Source of the DNA: an uncultured Muribaculaceae bacterium
Lineage (GTDB): Bacteria; Bacteroidota; Bacteroidia; Bacteroidales; Muribaculaceae
Assembly (NCBI GenBank): GCA_947386115.1
Contig: CANDNO010000017.1
Location: 1 to 38,822, forward strand
Length of the DNA stretch: 38,822 bases
Direction: 5' to 3'
Shown: positions 26,342 to 34,979 of the stretch, one piece after another
Numbering within the stretch: position 1 is the stretch's first letter
Layout of the letters: every line of letters starts with the position of its first letter
Position numbers and translations under genes: made by a program
The notes under the pieces: generated by a model
The model's database searches: none
The model's input: only the letters and a program-made list of their open reading frames with translations
What the model was told of the DNA's origin: nothing

Positions 26342-27046
26342 ATGAAAAAAACTCTTTATTTTCTGCTTTATCTGTTACCTTGCTTTTGCCTCTTTTCCTG
26401 TAGTGAGGAGACTCATTATCGTATAGGTGTATCGCAGTGTAGTCAAGACGACTGGCGCGCTAAAATGAACGATGAGATAAATCGCGAGATAATGTTTCAC
26501 CCCGAGGCTACTGTCGAGATTCGCTCGGCCGACGACAGCAACGAGAAGCAGATAGCCGACATACGTTATTTCAAGGAGAACAATTTCGATATAATAATCG
26601 CCGCGCCTAACGAGGCCGACGCCATAACGCCCGTAATCGAGGAGGTCTACAATGCCGGCGTTCCGGTCATTATTTTTGACCGCAATATCAATGGCGACTC
26701 CTACACGGCGTGGCAGGGTGTAGATAATGTACAGGTGGGCGAAGCCGCCGCACATTACGCTCGCCATTTGACAGGTCCCGGCGGACGAGTCATTGAAATC
26801 TACGGTCTTAAGGGCTCTACTCCGGCTATCGAGCGACACGATGGATTTGTCAAAGGGGCCAAAACCGAGGGCCTCGAACTTGTAGCGTCGGCTTACGGTA
26901 ACTGGAACTATGAGGATGCGGCAGTCATAGCCGACTCTCTCCTTAATATATATATAGGGATATCGATCTCGTATATGCCCACAATGACCGTATGGCCATT
27001 GCCGCATCGGAGATGGCGCGCCGGCACGGAATGGACCTCAAGGTGA
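26342..27046 (+). CDS. Fructan-type HTCS regulator, N-terminal fragment (frameshifted)
   Basis: The first 204 codons encode an export signal with a lipobox-like LFSC (the Cys might instead lie in an anchor) and most of a type-1 periplasmic-binding fold. That fold has HYRIGVSQCSQDDWRAKMN, FDIIIAAPNEADAITPVI, GVPVIIFDRNI and IEIYGLKGSTPAIERHDGF. This is the sensor layout of the BT1754-type hybrid two-component system, which in Bacteroides thetaiotaomicron binds fructose. After codon 204 (about 26953) the frame runs out of register inside an AT dinucleotide tract; 30 unrelated residues follow to the stop at 27046. Homologous sequence resumes in the -1 (+2) frame with RDIDLVYAHNDRMAIAAS. Removing two bases from the tract would join the halves into one protein of about 907 aa. 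It may be a real off state, a pseudogene, or a sequencing error. Confidence 0.85.
   Translation: MKKTLYFLLYLLPCFCLFSCSEETHYRIGVSQCSQDDWRAKMNDEINREIMFHPEATVEIRSADDSNEKQIADIRYFKENNFDIIIAAPNEADAITPVIEEVYNAGVPVIIFDRNINGDSYTAWQGVDNVQVGEAAAHYARHLTGPGGRVIEIYGLKGSTPAIERHDGFVKGAKTEGLELVASAYGNWNYEDAAVIADSLLNIYIGISISYMPTMTVWPLPHRRWRAGTEWTSR
26946..26956. repeat. AT dinucleotide tract at the HTCS frameshift
   Basis: Eleven bases of alternating A and T, (AT)5A, within the codons for Leu-Leu-Asn-Ile-Tyr. Nine bases (one AT unit fewer) would restore the frame as Asn-Ile-Tyr-Arg-Asp-Ile-Asp. Confidence 0.85.
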
Positions 27047-29067
27047 TAGGTATCGATGCTGCGCCCGAAATAGGTATTCGTGCCGTGGCCGACAGTGTCA
27101 TCGACGCTACATTCTTGTATCCTACCGAGGGATACCGACTCGTGCGCACAGCTCTGGCCATACTTAACAATCAACCTTTTGATACCATTTGTCGCCTGCC
27201 CGTATCATCGCCGGTCGACATAACCAATGCCGATATACTCCTGTTGCAGAATGAATCACTCAAGGAAGAGACCGAAAAGATTAAAGTGCTTAAAGGACAG
27301 GTCGATGATTTCTGGATACGACACTCGGCACAGACATCGTTGTTCTATGCCGCGATTGCAATACTGGTGCTGGTGCTTGGCATTCTGTTCCTCGTGTTGC
27401 GGGCATTCTGGCAGCGTCAGCGTCATCAACGCCAGCTCATGGAGCAGAACCGGCTGCTCGAGGAGCAGCGTGATGCACAACGCGAACTCAACGAGCAACT
27501 CAACCGCGCCACTCAGTCCAAGCTCGTATTCTTCACCAACGTGTCACACGACCTCCGCACTCCCCTCACGCTTATCGCCGAGCCGGTAGAGCAACTTGCC
27601 GGTGCCGATAATCTTACTGAGCGTCAATATGTGCTCATGAAGATTGCCAATAAAAACGTGAAAATTCTGCGACGGCTTATAAATCAAATCCTTGACTTCA
27701 GGAAATATGAGAATGGCAAGCTTGATGTCAACCTCGCCGAGACACGGTTCGCTCCCATGGTCGGAGACTGGGTCGAGGCGTTCCATGAGATCGCACGTCA
27801 ACGGGATATCAAGCTGACGGTCGAGATCGATGTCCCGCAGGATTTCTCGTTGGCGCTCGATGTTGAGAAAATCGAGCGGGTGTTTTTCAATCTCATGTCC
27901 AATGCATTCAAGTACACCCCCTGCAACGGCCGTATACGGTTCGTTGCTTCGATCAAGGATAATATGTTGACCTTTAGTGTCGAAGATACAGGACGCGGAA
28001 TCGCCGTAGAGGACCTAGGCAGCATATTTGACCGTTTCTATCAGGTCGATAAAGTGCACCCCAACGGCTCGGGCATAGGACTGTCGCTTGCCAAGGCATT
28101 TGTTGAACTCCACGGTGGTGACATCAAGGTGGAAAGTTCTCCGGGCAAGGGGACCGTATTTACCGTCTCGCTGCCTGTGACACATGTATCGCAAAAAGCC
28201 GAACTCCCTGTGGAAAACGTGATTACCAAGGCCGATGTAGATAGCGAGTTGGGTGATATCGACGTTGAACCCGATATCGAGAATCACGACAAGCCCCTGC
28301 TGCTGGTAATCGATGACAACGAGGATATACGCCACATGGTGGGCGAGTTGTTGAGAGACGATTACAGCATGGTCTTTGCCCCCGATGGCAAGGAGGGCAT
28401 ACGTCTGGCTGCCAAGTATGTACCCGACCTTGTTATATGCGACGTCATGATGCCGGGCATGGACGGCCTTGAATGCTGTCGACGCATCAAGGAGGAAGTG
28501 TCTACTTCACATATCCCGGTATTGATGCTCACCGCGTGCTCCCTCGACGAGCAGCGGGCCCAGGGATATGACAGCGGAGCCGACGGCTACGTGGCAAAAC
28601 CCTTCAATACTGACGTTCTCAAATCGCGTTGCAAGAGCCTCATTGACAATAGACGGCGTATCAAGGACCTGTGGTGTGGCAATGCCGCGACAATGTCCTC
28701 GGCTGCTCCGGCGCGCCCGATGGCAGGTCACGATATCGACGATGAGTTCTACAATAGATTCATTGAAATAGTGCAGGCCAAGATGGGCAATCCTGATCTC
28801 AATGTCGAGTCGCTCGCATCACACATGGGGCTTGGCCGTTCACAGTTCTACCGCAAGATCAAGGCGCTCACAAACTATACCCCTGTTGAACTGCTGCGTA
28901 ACCTCCGGCTCAAACGCTCCCGCGACTTGCTCACCACGACCGGGAAATCAATAAGCGAGATTGCCTATGAGGTGGGTTTCTCCACGCCTGCCTATTTCAC
29001 GCGCTGCTATCGCGAGGCCTACGGCGAGACGCCGAGCGACCTGCGCGAACGCCTCGGTGCCAAATGA
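26992..29067 (+). CDS. Fructan-type HTCS regulator, C-terminal fragment (kinase, receiver, AraC)
   Basis: A 691-aa frame opening at ATG 26992, although homologous sequence begins earlier, near 26956. In fragment numbering it holds the end of the sugar-binding fold (1-85), one membrane helix (about 117-138), a coiled linker, a HisKA domain with NVSHDLRTPLTL (phospho-His186), and an HATPase domain (N-box near 300-308, DTGRGI, GSGIGLSLAK). A receiver domain follows (DD at 441-442, phospho-Asp484 in CDVMMPG, Lys536), then an AraC-type DNA-binding domain (about 585-690, two HTH units). All enzymatic residues look intact. Without the N-terminal fragment it would lack a signal sequence and half the sensor, so sugar control should be lost. 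It reads towards the susC promoter, its likely target along with the GH32 operon. Confidence 0.88.
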   Translation: MAIAASEMARRHGMDLKVIGIDAAPEIGIRAVADSVIDATFLYPTEGYRLVRTALAILNNQPFDTICRLPVSSPVDITNADILLLQNESLKEETEKIKVLKGQVDDFWIRHSAQTSLFYAAIAILVLVLGILFLVLRAFWQRQRHQRQLMEQNRLLEEQRDAQRELNEQLNRATQSKLVFFTNVSHDLRTPLTLIAEPVEQLAGADNLTERQYVLMKIANKNVKILRRLINQILDFRKYENGKLDVNLAETRFAPMVGDWVEAFHEIARQRDIKLTVEIDVPQDFSLALDVEKIERVFFNLMSNAFKYTPCNGRIRFVASIKDNMLTFSVEDTGRGIAVEDLGSIFDRFYQVDKVHPNGSGIGLSLAKAFVELHGGDIKVESSPGKGTVFTVSLPVTHVSQKAELPVENVITKADVDSELGDIDVEPDIENHDKPLLLVIDDNEDIRHMVGELLRDDYSMVFAPDGKEGIRLAAKYVPDLVICDVMMPGMDGLECCRRIKEEVSTSHIPVLMLTACSLDEQRAQGYDSGADGYVAKPFNTDVLKSRCKSLIDNRRRIKDLWCGNAATMSSAAPARPMAGHDIDDEFYNRFIEIVQAKMGNPDLNVESLASHMGLGRSQFYRKIKALTNYTPVELLRNLRLKRSRDLLTTTGKSISEIAYEVGFSTPAYFTRCYREAYGETPSDLRERLGAK

Positions 29068-29093
29068 CCTTGATTCATGACACCCGGTATTTA

Positions 29094-29750
29094 GAGCCGG
29101 TTCGACAATAAATGTTAAATGCAAGGTCGCAGATCTCGAGGTGATTTTTGTCTTGAGACAAAGGAGCGTAGCGTGCTACGTGACTGAGGAACAAGGCAAA
29201 AAGCGCCCGAGAGATGCGAGGCGAGGGTAACTTTTCAGCGATTTGGAAAAACAATATCGTGGACAATTCGTTAGGCCTGAAAACATAATTATCAGGTAAA
29301 ATGAGTATTTCTTGTCAAGGCAGACCAAGGCTATCGGGGAATTGATTCATCACTGGATGGAATTGTGGTGGAATGCGTAAAATCAAACTTTGGCTCACGT
29401 GATTTTATTCCCTTGTCAGGCCGGTGGGTCGTTGAGCGCACAAATGCATGGCTTGAAAACTTTCGACGGTTATGCCGCAACTATGAGCGGTATCTGACGA
29501 CAGCAGGGGCGATGACATACCTTGCATCTATACTTTTTATGCTCAGATACATATAAAACTCCCACGCTCACATTATGCGTGTCATACAGCAACCTGTCCC
29601 GGGACGAAAGATACCATCGCCACGGCCACTCGTCGGCCCTTTTCGTCACGCTTTTCGGTCACGATGGAGCCCCATCGCTCCCTCAAACCATGACGAAAAT
29701 GACTCGACGATTGACCGCCTTGCATTTAACATTTATTATCGAACCGGCTC
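29094..29750. mobile_element. Decayed, internally deleted IS5-type element
   Basis: Terminal inverted repeats of 33 bp (29094-29126 and 29718-29750, 32 of 33 identical, outer bases GAGCCGGTTCGA) are flanked by a TTA direct repeat (29091-29093 and 29751-29753). A 3-bp TNA duplication fits the IS1031-like groups of the IS5 family. At 657 bp it is about half the length of an autonomous element, and only the 3' end of a transposase gene remains. The last part (29560-29715) is non-coding with short inverted repeats. It lies between the HTCS stop and the susC promoter. Confidence 0.85.
29305..29556 (+). pseudogene. IS5 family transposase, C-terminal remnant
   Basis: About 83 codons in one frame encode VKADQGYRGID, VVECVKSNFGSRDFIPLSG, and GRWVVERTNAWLENFRRLC to LFMLRYI. 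This is the end of an IS4/IS5-fold DDE transposase, including the final catalytic Glu in VVERTNAW. An in-frame stop lies just upstream at 29302-29304, and the N-terminal two thirds with the two catalytic Asp residues are missing. Cannot be active by itself. Confidence 0.88.
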
Positions 29751-29772
29751 TTAGTAAAAATGTTGCAAACGA

Positions 29773-29805
29773 TATCAATAATCGTGCATTGAACGATTAT
29801 TGATA
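29773..29805. promoter_or_regulatory. Palindromic operator candidate upstream of susC
   Basis: A perfect inverted repeat with 13-bp arms (TATCAATAATCGT at 29773-29785, ACGATTATTGATA at 29793-29805) and a 7-nt spacer. It lies 20 bp outside the IS end and 43 bp before the -7 box of susC, the usual place for an activator site. It has no T-run and follows no gene that it could terminate closely. Confidence 0.6.
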
Positions 29806-29848
29806 GTCAAGGCTACATGAGTTATAGGTATTCGTGTTCATTTGATGA

Positions 29849-29856
29849 TAAATTTG
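29849..29856 (+). promoter_or_regulatory. Candidate -7 element of susC-susD
   Basis: TAAATTTG fits TAnnTTTG, with no -33 element at the expected place. Transcription would start near 29863, which rules out the ATG at 29861 and supports the ATG at 29888. Confidence 0.5.
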
Positions 29857-29887
29857 CGACATGAAATTTTTACCAATCATAATAAAC

Positions 29888-32800
29888 ATGAAAAATCTAT
29901 TCATCACGGCGCTGGTGTTACTGTCGACAGCAATCGGCGCCATTGCACAGAACATCACTGTGCAGGGAACGGTTTACTCCCGTACCGACAACGAGCCCCT
30001 CATAGGCGCTACCGTAATGTCGAGCATTGAAGGATCCAATGGAGCGGCAACCGACTTTGACGGTAACTTTACTCTTGTAGTGCCCAAGGGGTCAAAAATT
30101 ACAGTTTCTTATATAGGATTCATGCCTCAGACTCTCGATGTCGAGCCGGTCATGTCGATTTATCTTGAAGAAGACAGCGAGATGCTCGACGAGGTAGTTG
30201 TAGTAGGCTACTCGGCCGAAAAGAAATCAGACCTCACCGGTTCAGTTTCGGTAGTAAAGATGAAAGATGTCGCCGATATTCCCACCGGCAACGTGATGCA
30301 GGCTCTGCAGGGGCGCGTGGCAGGTGTGAGCATCGCTACCGACGGCACGCCCGGCGGACTGTCGACATCGACATCGACCTCTATTCGCGGCAACTCGTCG
30401 TTCCGCGGCGATGCCAGCGGCCCTCTCTATGTTATTGACGGCGTGATGACCCGCGATAATCCCGGTACTATTGTCAACTCGAGCGATATCGAGTCGATAC
30501 AGGTGCTCAAGGATGCCGCCTCGGCTTCGATCTACGGCGCCCAGGCTGCCAACGGTGTCATCATCATCACCACCAAGCGGGCCAAAAGCGGCGAGGCGCG
30601 AGTAACGTTTGACGCCACCCTCACGGTTCAGCGCTACAACAAGGGACTTGACCTCCTTGATGCCGACGGCTGGGGTGAAGTCTACTGGAGCGCCTACAAA
30701 TATGCTCACGGCGGTGCTACTCCTAACTCTTCGATTTACGGCAGCGGGGCAACCCCGGCATTGCAGCCCTATATGAACATGTCAAGCGCCATGGTCAACC
30801 CTCAGAACACCGACTGGGAGGATGAGATTCACCGCACGGCACTCATGCAGACATATACCATAGGCGTTTCGCGCGGTTCAGAGAACGGTTCCTCATCAAT
30901 GACATTAAGCTATATGGATCATGACGGTATCGTTAAAGGAACCGACTTCCAGAAAATAAATGCACGCTTGGCATCAGACTACGGTTTCCTCAACAACCGC
31001 CTGCGCGTGGGTGGCAACATGACACTCAACTACTGGAAACAGCACCTCGCCCCCGGCGGAGTAGAGGAGAATGCTGTGAAGCAGCATCCGGCCAAGGCTC
31101 TCTATGATGTTGACGGCGTGTATGTCGATGATATCAGCGACGTCCTCGGTGACACCCCCAACGCCATGCGTCTTATCGATAACGAGTCGCGCAACAAGCA
31201 TGACGCCTGGCGCGTATTCGGCAGCGCATACCTCCAGATCGAGCCGGTGAAACGACTCATAGTAAAGTCAAACTTCGGCATGAACTATCTTAACGAGAAC
31301 GACAAGACTTTCGAGCCCAAATGGGCACGCTCGTCGGTCAACAAGCTCACACAGCGTTCGGGCAAGTCAATCCAGTGGGTATGGACCAACACAGCCCAGT
31401 ATAATATCGACTTCGGCAAGAACTCTGTAATGGCACTTGTAGGTATCGAGTCAAAGCGCGAGCATGGCGAGCACCTCTATGGCGAGGGTACAGGCCTGGA
31501 ACTCGAAGCCGACGACTACCTGTATCTCAGCTCCGTGACTGCGGGTAAGAATGTCGATTCGGGCGCAAGCACCTACACGTTGTTCTCGGGATTCGGTAAA
31601 CTCAATTATACGTTCGACAATAAGTATCTGCTGTCGGTCACTCTGCGTCGCGATGCATCATCACGCCTGTCACACAACGACAACTACGACTGGTTCCCCT
31701 CGTTCTCGGCCGGCTGGCGCATCTCTCAGGAGCGCTTCATGGAGTCGACCCGCGGCTGGCTCAGCGATCTCAAACTGCGTGCCGCCTGGGGTGTCAACGG
31801 TAATGACCTCATCCCCAACGATGCTTTCTATGCCATATATCGCAGCGACCTCAATCTTGGTTCATACAACATGAGCGGCGACGGTACGACTCTCGCTCCC
31901 GGTGCCATACGTGTGAAGGGTACCAACTCCAACCTCAAGTGGGAGAAAACCTACCAGACCAACATAGGTCTTGACTTCGGCCTTTTCAACAACCGCCTGA
32001 CAGGTTCAATCGACTACTTCTATAAGGATACCCACGACATGCTCATCGAGAAAGGTTATATCGCCACGATAGGCGAGGGCGGCTACTGCTGGACCAATGG
32101 CGGCGAAATGACCAACAAGGGCTTTGAGCTGCAACTCAACTGGCGCACGTCGGTAAACAAAGATTTCTCTTACGAAATAGGTTTTAACGCCACAGTCACC
32201 CGCAATAAAGTCACTTATCTCGACGATGACATCAAGTACCAGCAGTTTGGCGGTTATGCCGACCACTCGATCGTAGGGCAGCCCCTTGGGTCGTGGATGG
32301 GCTACAAGACCGACGGCGTGTTCCATTCCCAGGCCGAGGTCGATGACTACAATGCTCGTTACGATGTCAAGTTCGGCGCTCCCGGTGTAGGACGTCTCAA
32401 GTATGTCGACCGCAACGGCGACGGCATCATCGACCAGAACGACCGCGACTGGAACGGTACCGACCTGTCCAAAGCCCAGTTCGGTCTTAACCTTGGGGCC
32501 ACGTACAAAGGTTTCGACGCAAGCCTATTCTTCTCGTCGGTCGTGCGCGACGCGTGGAACAACTCCAAGACATTTACCGATTTCTTCCAGCTCTGGGCCG
32601 GCAACCACGGCGACAAGCTGCTCGGAGCATCACAGGCTTGGAACGATTATCTCTCTACCGGCTACTATGACAGTGATGTCCCCGCACCCACTACCGACAA
32701 CTCCAACAACGAGGGCGACAGCAGCGACTACTATATCGAAGACGGTTCGTTCGTGCGACTCAAGAATCTTACCGTTGGCTACACTCTGCCTCAGAACATT

Positions 32801-32953
32801 CGCGAGAAACTGCATCTTGCCAACGCCCGCATCTACTTCCAGGCTCAGAACGTATTCACGATCACAAAGTATAGCGGAGCCGATCCCGAGACACTCGGTT
32901 TCCCCTACGCAATGCCTCGCCAGTTTACATTCGGTCTGCAATTCGGTTTCTAA
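29888..32953 (+). CDS. SusC/RagA family TonB-dependent outer-membrane transporter
   Basis: A 1021-aa glycan importer of the outer membrane, powered through TonB. The signal peptide spans 1-21 (ending GAIAQ). A carboxypeptidase-D-like domain follows (about 22-100, VQGTVYSRTDNEPLIGATVM), then the SusC signature DEVVVVGYSAEKKSDLTGSV, the plug (GRVAGVSI, IRGNSS, SIYGAQAANGVIIITTKR), and a 22-strand barrel ending QFTFGLQFGF. I chose the ATG at 29888 because it gives the signal peptide and follows the -7 box; an ATG at 29861 would add nine residues. SusD follows after 20 nt. The imported glycan may be a fructan (regulator side) or an arabinogalactan fragment (enzyme side). Confidence 0.95.
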   Translation: MKNLFITALVLLSTAIGAIAQNITVQGTVYSRTDNEPLIGATVMSSIEGSNGAATDFDGNFTLVVPKGSKITVSYIGFMPQTLDVEPVMSIYLEEDSEMLDEVVVVGYSAEKKSDLTGSVSVVKMKDVADIPTGNVMQALQGRVAGVSIATDGTPGGLSTSTSTSIRGNSSFRGDASGPLYVIDGVMTRDNPGTIVNSSDIESIQVLKDAASASIYGAQAANGVIIITTKRAKSGEARVTFDATLTVQRYNKGLDLLDADGWGEVYWSAYKYAHGGATPNSSIYGSGATPALQPYMNMSSAMVNPQNTDWEDEIHRTALMQTYTIGVSRGSENGSSSMTLSYMDHDGIVKGTDFQKINARLASDYGFLNNRLRVGGNMTLNYWKQHLAPGGVEENAVKQHPAKALYDVDGVYVDDISDVLGDTPNAMRLIDNESRNKHDAWRVFGSAYLQIEPVKRLIVKSNFGMNYLNENDKTFEPKWARSSVNKLTQRSGKSIQWVWTNTAQYNIDFGKNSVMALVGIESKREHGEHLYGEGTGLELEADDYLYLSSVTAGKNVDSGASTYTLFSGFGKLNYTFDNKYLLSVTLRRDASSRLSHNDNYDWFPSFSAGWRISQERFMESTRGWLSDLKLRAAWGVNGNDLIPNDAFYAIYRSDLNLGSYNMSGDGTTLAPGAIRVKGTNSNLKWEKTYQTNIGLDFGLFNNRLTGSIDYFYKDTHDMLIEKGYIATIGEGGYCWTNGGEMTNKGFELQLNWRTSVNKDFSYEIGFNATVTRNKVTYLDDDIKYQQFGGYADHSIVGQPLGSWMGYKTDGVFHSQAEVDDYNARYDVKFGAPGVGRLKYVDRNGDGIIDQNDRDWNGTDLSKAQFGLNLGATYKGFDASLFFSSVVRDAWNNSKTFTDFFQLWAGNHGDKLLGASQAWNDYLSTGYYDSDVPAPTTDNSNNEGDSSDYYIEDGSFVRLKNLTVGYTLPQNIREKLHLANARIYFQAQNVFTITKYSGADPETLGFPYAMPRQFTFGLQFGF

Positions 32954-32973
32954 TCTCTTAAATTCGCAATACA

Positions 32974-34788
32974 ATGAAATTCAAATATATATTCCCCATT
33001 ATCGCCTGTGGTGCAATGCTTGGCGCCTGTAGCGATGACTTTCTTGAAAACAAGCCCCAGGGCGTTATCTCTGAGGATATCATAAACTCGCCCGAGTCGA
33101 TCGACCTGCTTGTCAATGCGGCCTATGCATCGCTCAATGGCAAGACCAACGAGTGTGGCGACCCTTGGACCCGCCCTACAACCAACTGGAGCTTCGGCGA
33201 AGTGCGCGGCGATAATGCCTACAAAGGTGGTGGCGGCGAGGGCGACCTCTGGGATATACATGCCCAGGAGACATTTCAGGTACAGCCCAACAACGGTAAT
33301 CTCGACGGCAAGTGGTTCAACCTCTATAGCCAGATATCGCGTGTGCATGCTGCCATGCGTGTGCTCAATGCGGCCGACCCTGCTGTTGTCAAGAATCGCG
33401 ACATACGTCTTGCCGAGATGAAAGTGCTGCGCAGTCACTATTACTTCGAGCTTGTGAGACTGTTTAACCGCGTGCCATATATCGACGAGAATCTGCCCAC
33501 GGGCGACTATGTCAACGTGCGCAACGATGTATATACCCGCGACGAACACCTTGCCCGCATTGCCGGTGAACTCCTTGAGGCAGCCGAAGTCTTGCCCGAC
33601 CGTCAGGACGAAGTAGGACACGTCAACGGCAACATTGCCCGCGCCTATGCCGCCAAAGTGAAATTGTATCAGGCCTACGAGCAGGATCCTGCCACCAACC
33701 GGGTGATAAACATCAACAAGCAGCTGCTCAAAGAGGTAGTGGAGCTTATTGACAACGTGAAAGGCTATAGCCTGCTGAGCGATTTCCAGAATCTCGACCT
33801 TCTTGCCTACGAGAACGGCAGCGAGTCGGTATGGGCAGTCCAGCACTCCCTGAACGATGGGTCGGCCGACGGTGGACGCATCAACTGGAGCAACCTGCTC
33901 AATTCGCCCGGCGGCGAGAGCCCCTATGGAGGCGACGGTTTCTTCCAGCCCTCTCAGGATCTTATAAATGCCTACCAGACCGATGCCGACGGCCTGCCCG
34001 TGTTCGACTATCAGTCGCGCCCCGACTTTGCCGTGGTAAAGAAGTTTGAGGAAGTAAAGGATGCCAATGGCAATAACGTTAAGTATGATAACGGCAAGAA
34101 CGTCTACAAGTTTACAATGGAAAATATGACTCCTGCCGTCGATCCCCGTCTCGACTTCATCGTAGGTCGCCCCACTATTACCTACAAGACCTACCGCGTG
34201 CAGCCATGCGGCCTCTGGACTCGCGACCGTGGAACCTACGGTTACAACACCACCAAGCGCTTCTGGGTGTCGCCCGAGAGCCCCGATATGTATCAGGGCT
34301 GGCCTTGGGGAGCGTCGGGTCTCAACTGGCAGATCATACGTTATGCCGACCTCATGCTGTGGAAAGCCGAGGCACTCATTGAGATAGGTGAGGATCTCGA
34401 GACGGCACGCACTCTTATAAACGCCGTGCGCCAGAGAGCAATGAACAGCGCCTTTGTCAAAGACTTTGACGATCCCGCTAAAGACGCAGCCAACTACAAC
34501 ATAGGCCTATATCCTGCTACCGGCTGGAATCAGGACTATGCGCGCAAGGCATTACGCACCGAGATGCGCCTCGAAAAAGCTCTTGAGGGTGAACGTTACT
34601 TCGACCTCGTGCGCTGGGGTATAGCCCGTGAAGTCATGACCCGCTATTTCGAGGCAGAGAAAGATACCCGCGTCTACTATAAGAACGCCAAGTTTGACGA
34701 CGGCGAGGAATATTTCCCCATACCGGTAGCTCAGTACAACTTCTCGCTCGGGCAGTATGTCCAGAACCCCGGCTACCCCTCCTTCTGA
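32974..34788 (+). CDS. SusD/RagB family surface glycan-binding lipoprotein
   Basis: A 604-aa partner lid of the SusC transporter, on the cell surface. The lipoprotein signal has lipobox LGAC (Cys19) followed by SDDFLENKPQG, a typical SusD start. TPR-like helices occupy the first half (for example ISRVHAAMRVLNAADP and LRSHYYFELVRLFNRVPY). The C-terminal RagB domain has ALRTEMRLEKALEGERYFDLVRWG and ends IPVAQYNFS to NPGYPSF. No SusE/SusF-like binding protein or surface endo-glycanase follows; the next genes are on the other strand. It is cotranscribed with susC and followed by two hairpins. Confidence 0.95.
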   Translation: MKFKYIFPIIACGAMLGACSDDFLENKPQGVISEDIINSPESIDLLVNAAYASLNGKTNECGDPWTRPTTNWSFGEVRGDNAYKGGGGEGDLWDIHAQETFQVQPNNGNLDGKWFNLYSQISRVHAAMRVLNAADPAVVKNRDIRLAEMKVLRSHYYFELVRLFNRVPYIDENLPTGDYVNVRNDVYTRDEHLARIAGELLEAAEVLPDRQDEVGHVNGNIARAYAAKVKLYQAYEQDPATNRVININKQLLKEVVELIDNVKGYSLLSDFQNLDLLAYENGSESVWAVQHSLNDGSADGGRINWSNLLNSPGGESPYGGDGFFQPSQDLINAYQTDADGLPVFDYQSRPDFAVVKKFEEVKDANGNNVKYDNGKNVYKFTMENMTPAVDPRLDFIVGRPTITYKTYRVQPCGLWTRDRGTYGYNTTKRFWVSPESPDMYQGWPWGASGLNWQIIRYADLMLWKAEALIEIGEDLETARTLINAVRQRAMNSAFVKDFDDPAKDAANYNIGLYPATGWNQDYARKALRTEMRLEKALEGERYFDLVRWGIAREVMTRYFEAEKDTRVYYKNAKFDDGEEYFPIPVAQYNFSLGQYVQNPGYPSF

Positions 34789-34823
34789 TATTACAAAGGT
34801 AAAAAAGATTGGTTACTGAATGA

Positions 34824-34859
34824 AAAGTGGAGAGACGCCGGCCGGTGTCCCTCCACTTT
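34824..34859 (+). terminator. Hairpin after susD
   Basis: An 18-nt arm beginning AAAGTGGA (34824-34841) pairs with 34842-34859 ending TCCACTTT, with two G-T/A-C type exceptions near the middle, followed by ATTTAG. It begins 36 nt past the susD stop. Confidence 0.55.
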
Positions 34860-34917
34860 ATTTAGAGCTTGTTTAATAATCTGATTTTAAATCCATTCGG
34901 TCGGTTGGACTGTAGGG

Positions 34918-34938
34918 ACATGCCTTCGGCATGTTTTA
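34918..34938 (+). terminator. Second hairpin with T-run after susD
   Basis: ACATGCC-TTC-GGCATGT (34918-34934) is a perfect 7-bp stem followed by TTTA, a compact intrinsic-terminator shape. It lies between convergent genes. Confidence 0.5.
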
Positions 34939-34979
34939 CTGATAGTCAGATGATTGGCGCAATGAGCCGGTGAGGAGGG

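Noticed and set aside
29075..29266. 63-aa minus-strand frame inside the IS left end
   Set aside because: It crosses the inverted repeat and non-coding IS end; such frames recur with IS copies without being genes.
29522..29803. 93-aa plus-strand frame across the IS right end
   Set aside because: Runs through the non-coding 3' part and the inverted repeat; no recognisable protein features.
34861..34890. TTTAGAGCTTGTTTAATAAT as a possible IS end
   Set aside because: Only the first eight bases resemble the 29091 repeat, there is no partner repeat nearby, and it lies in a terminator spacer.
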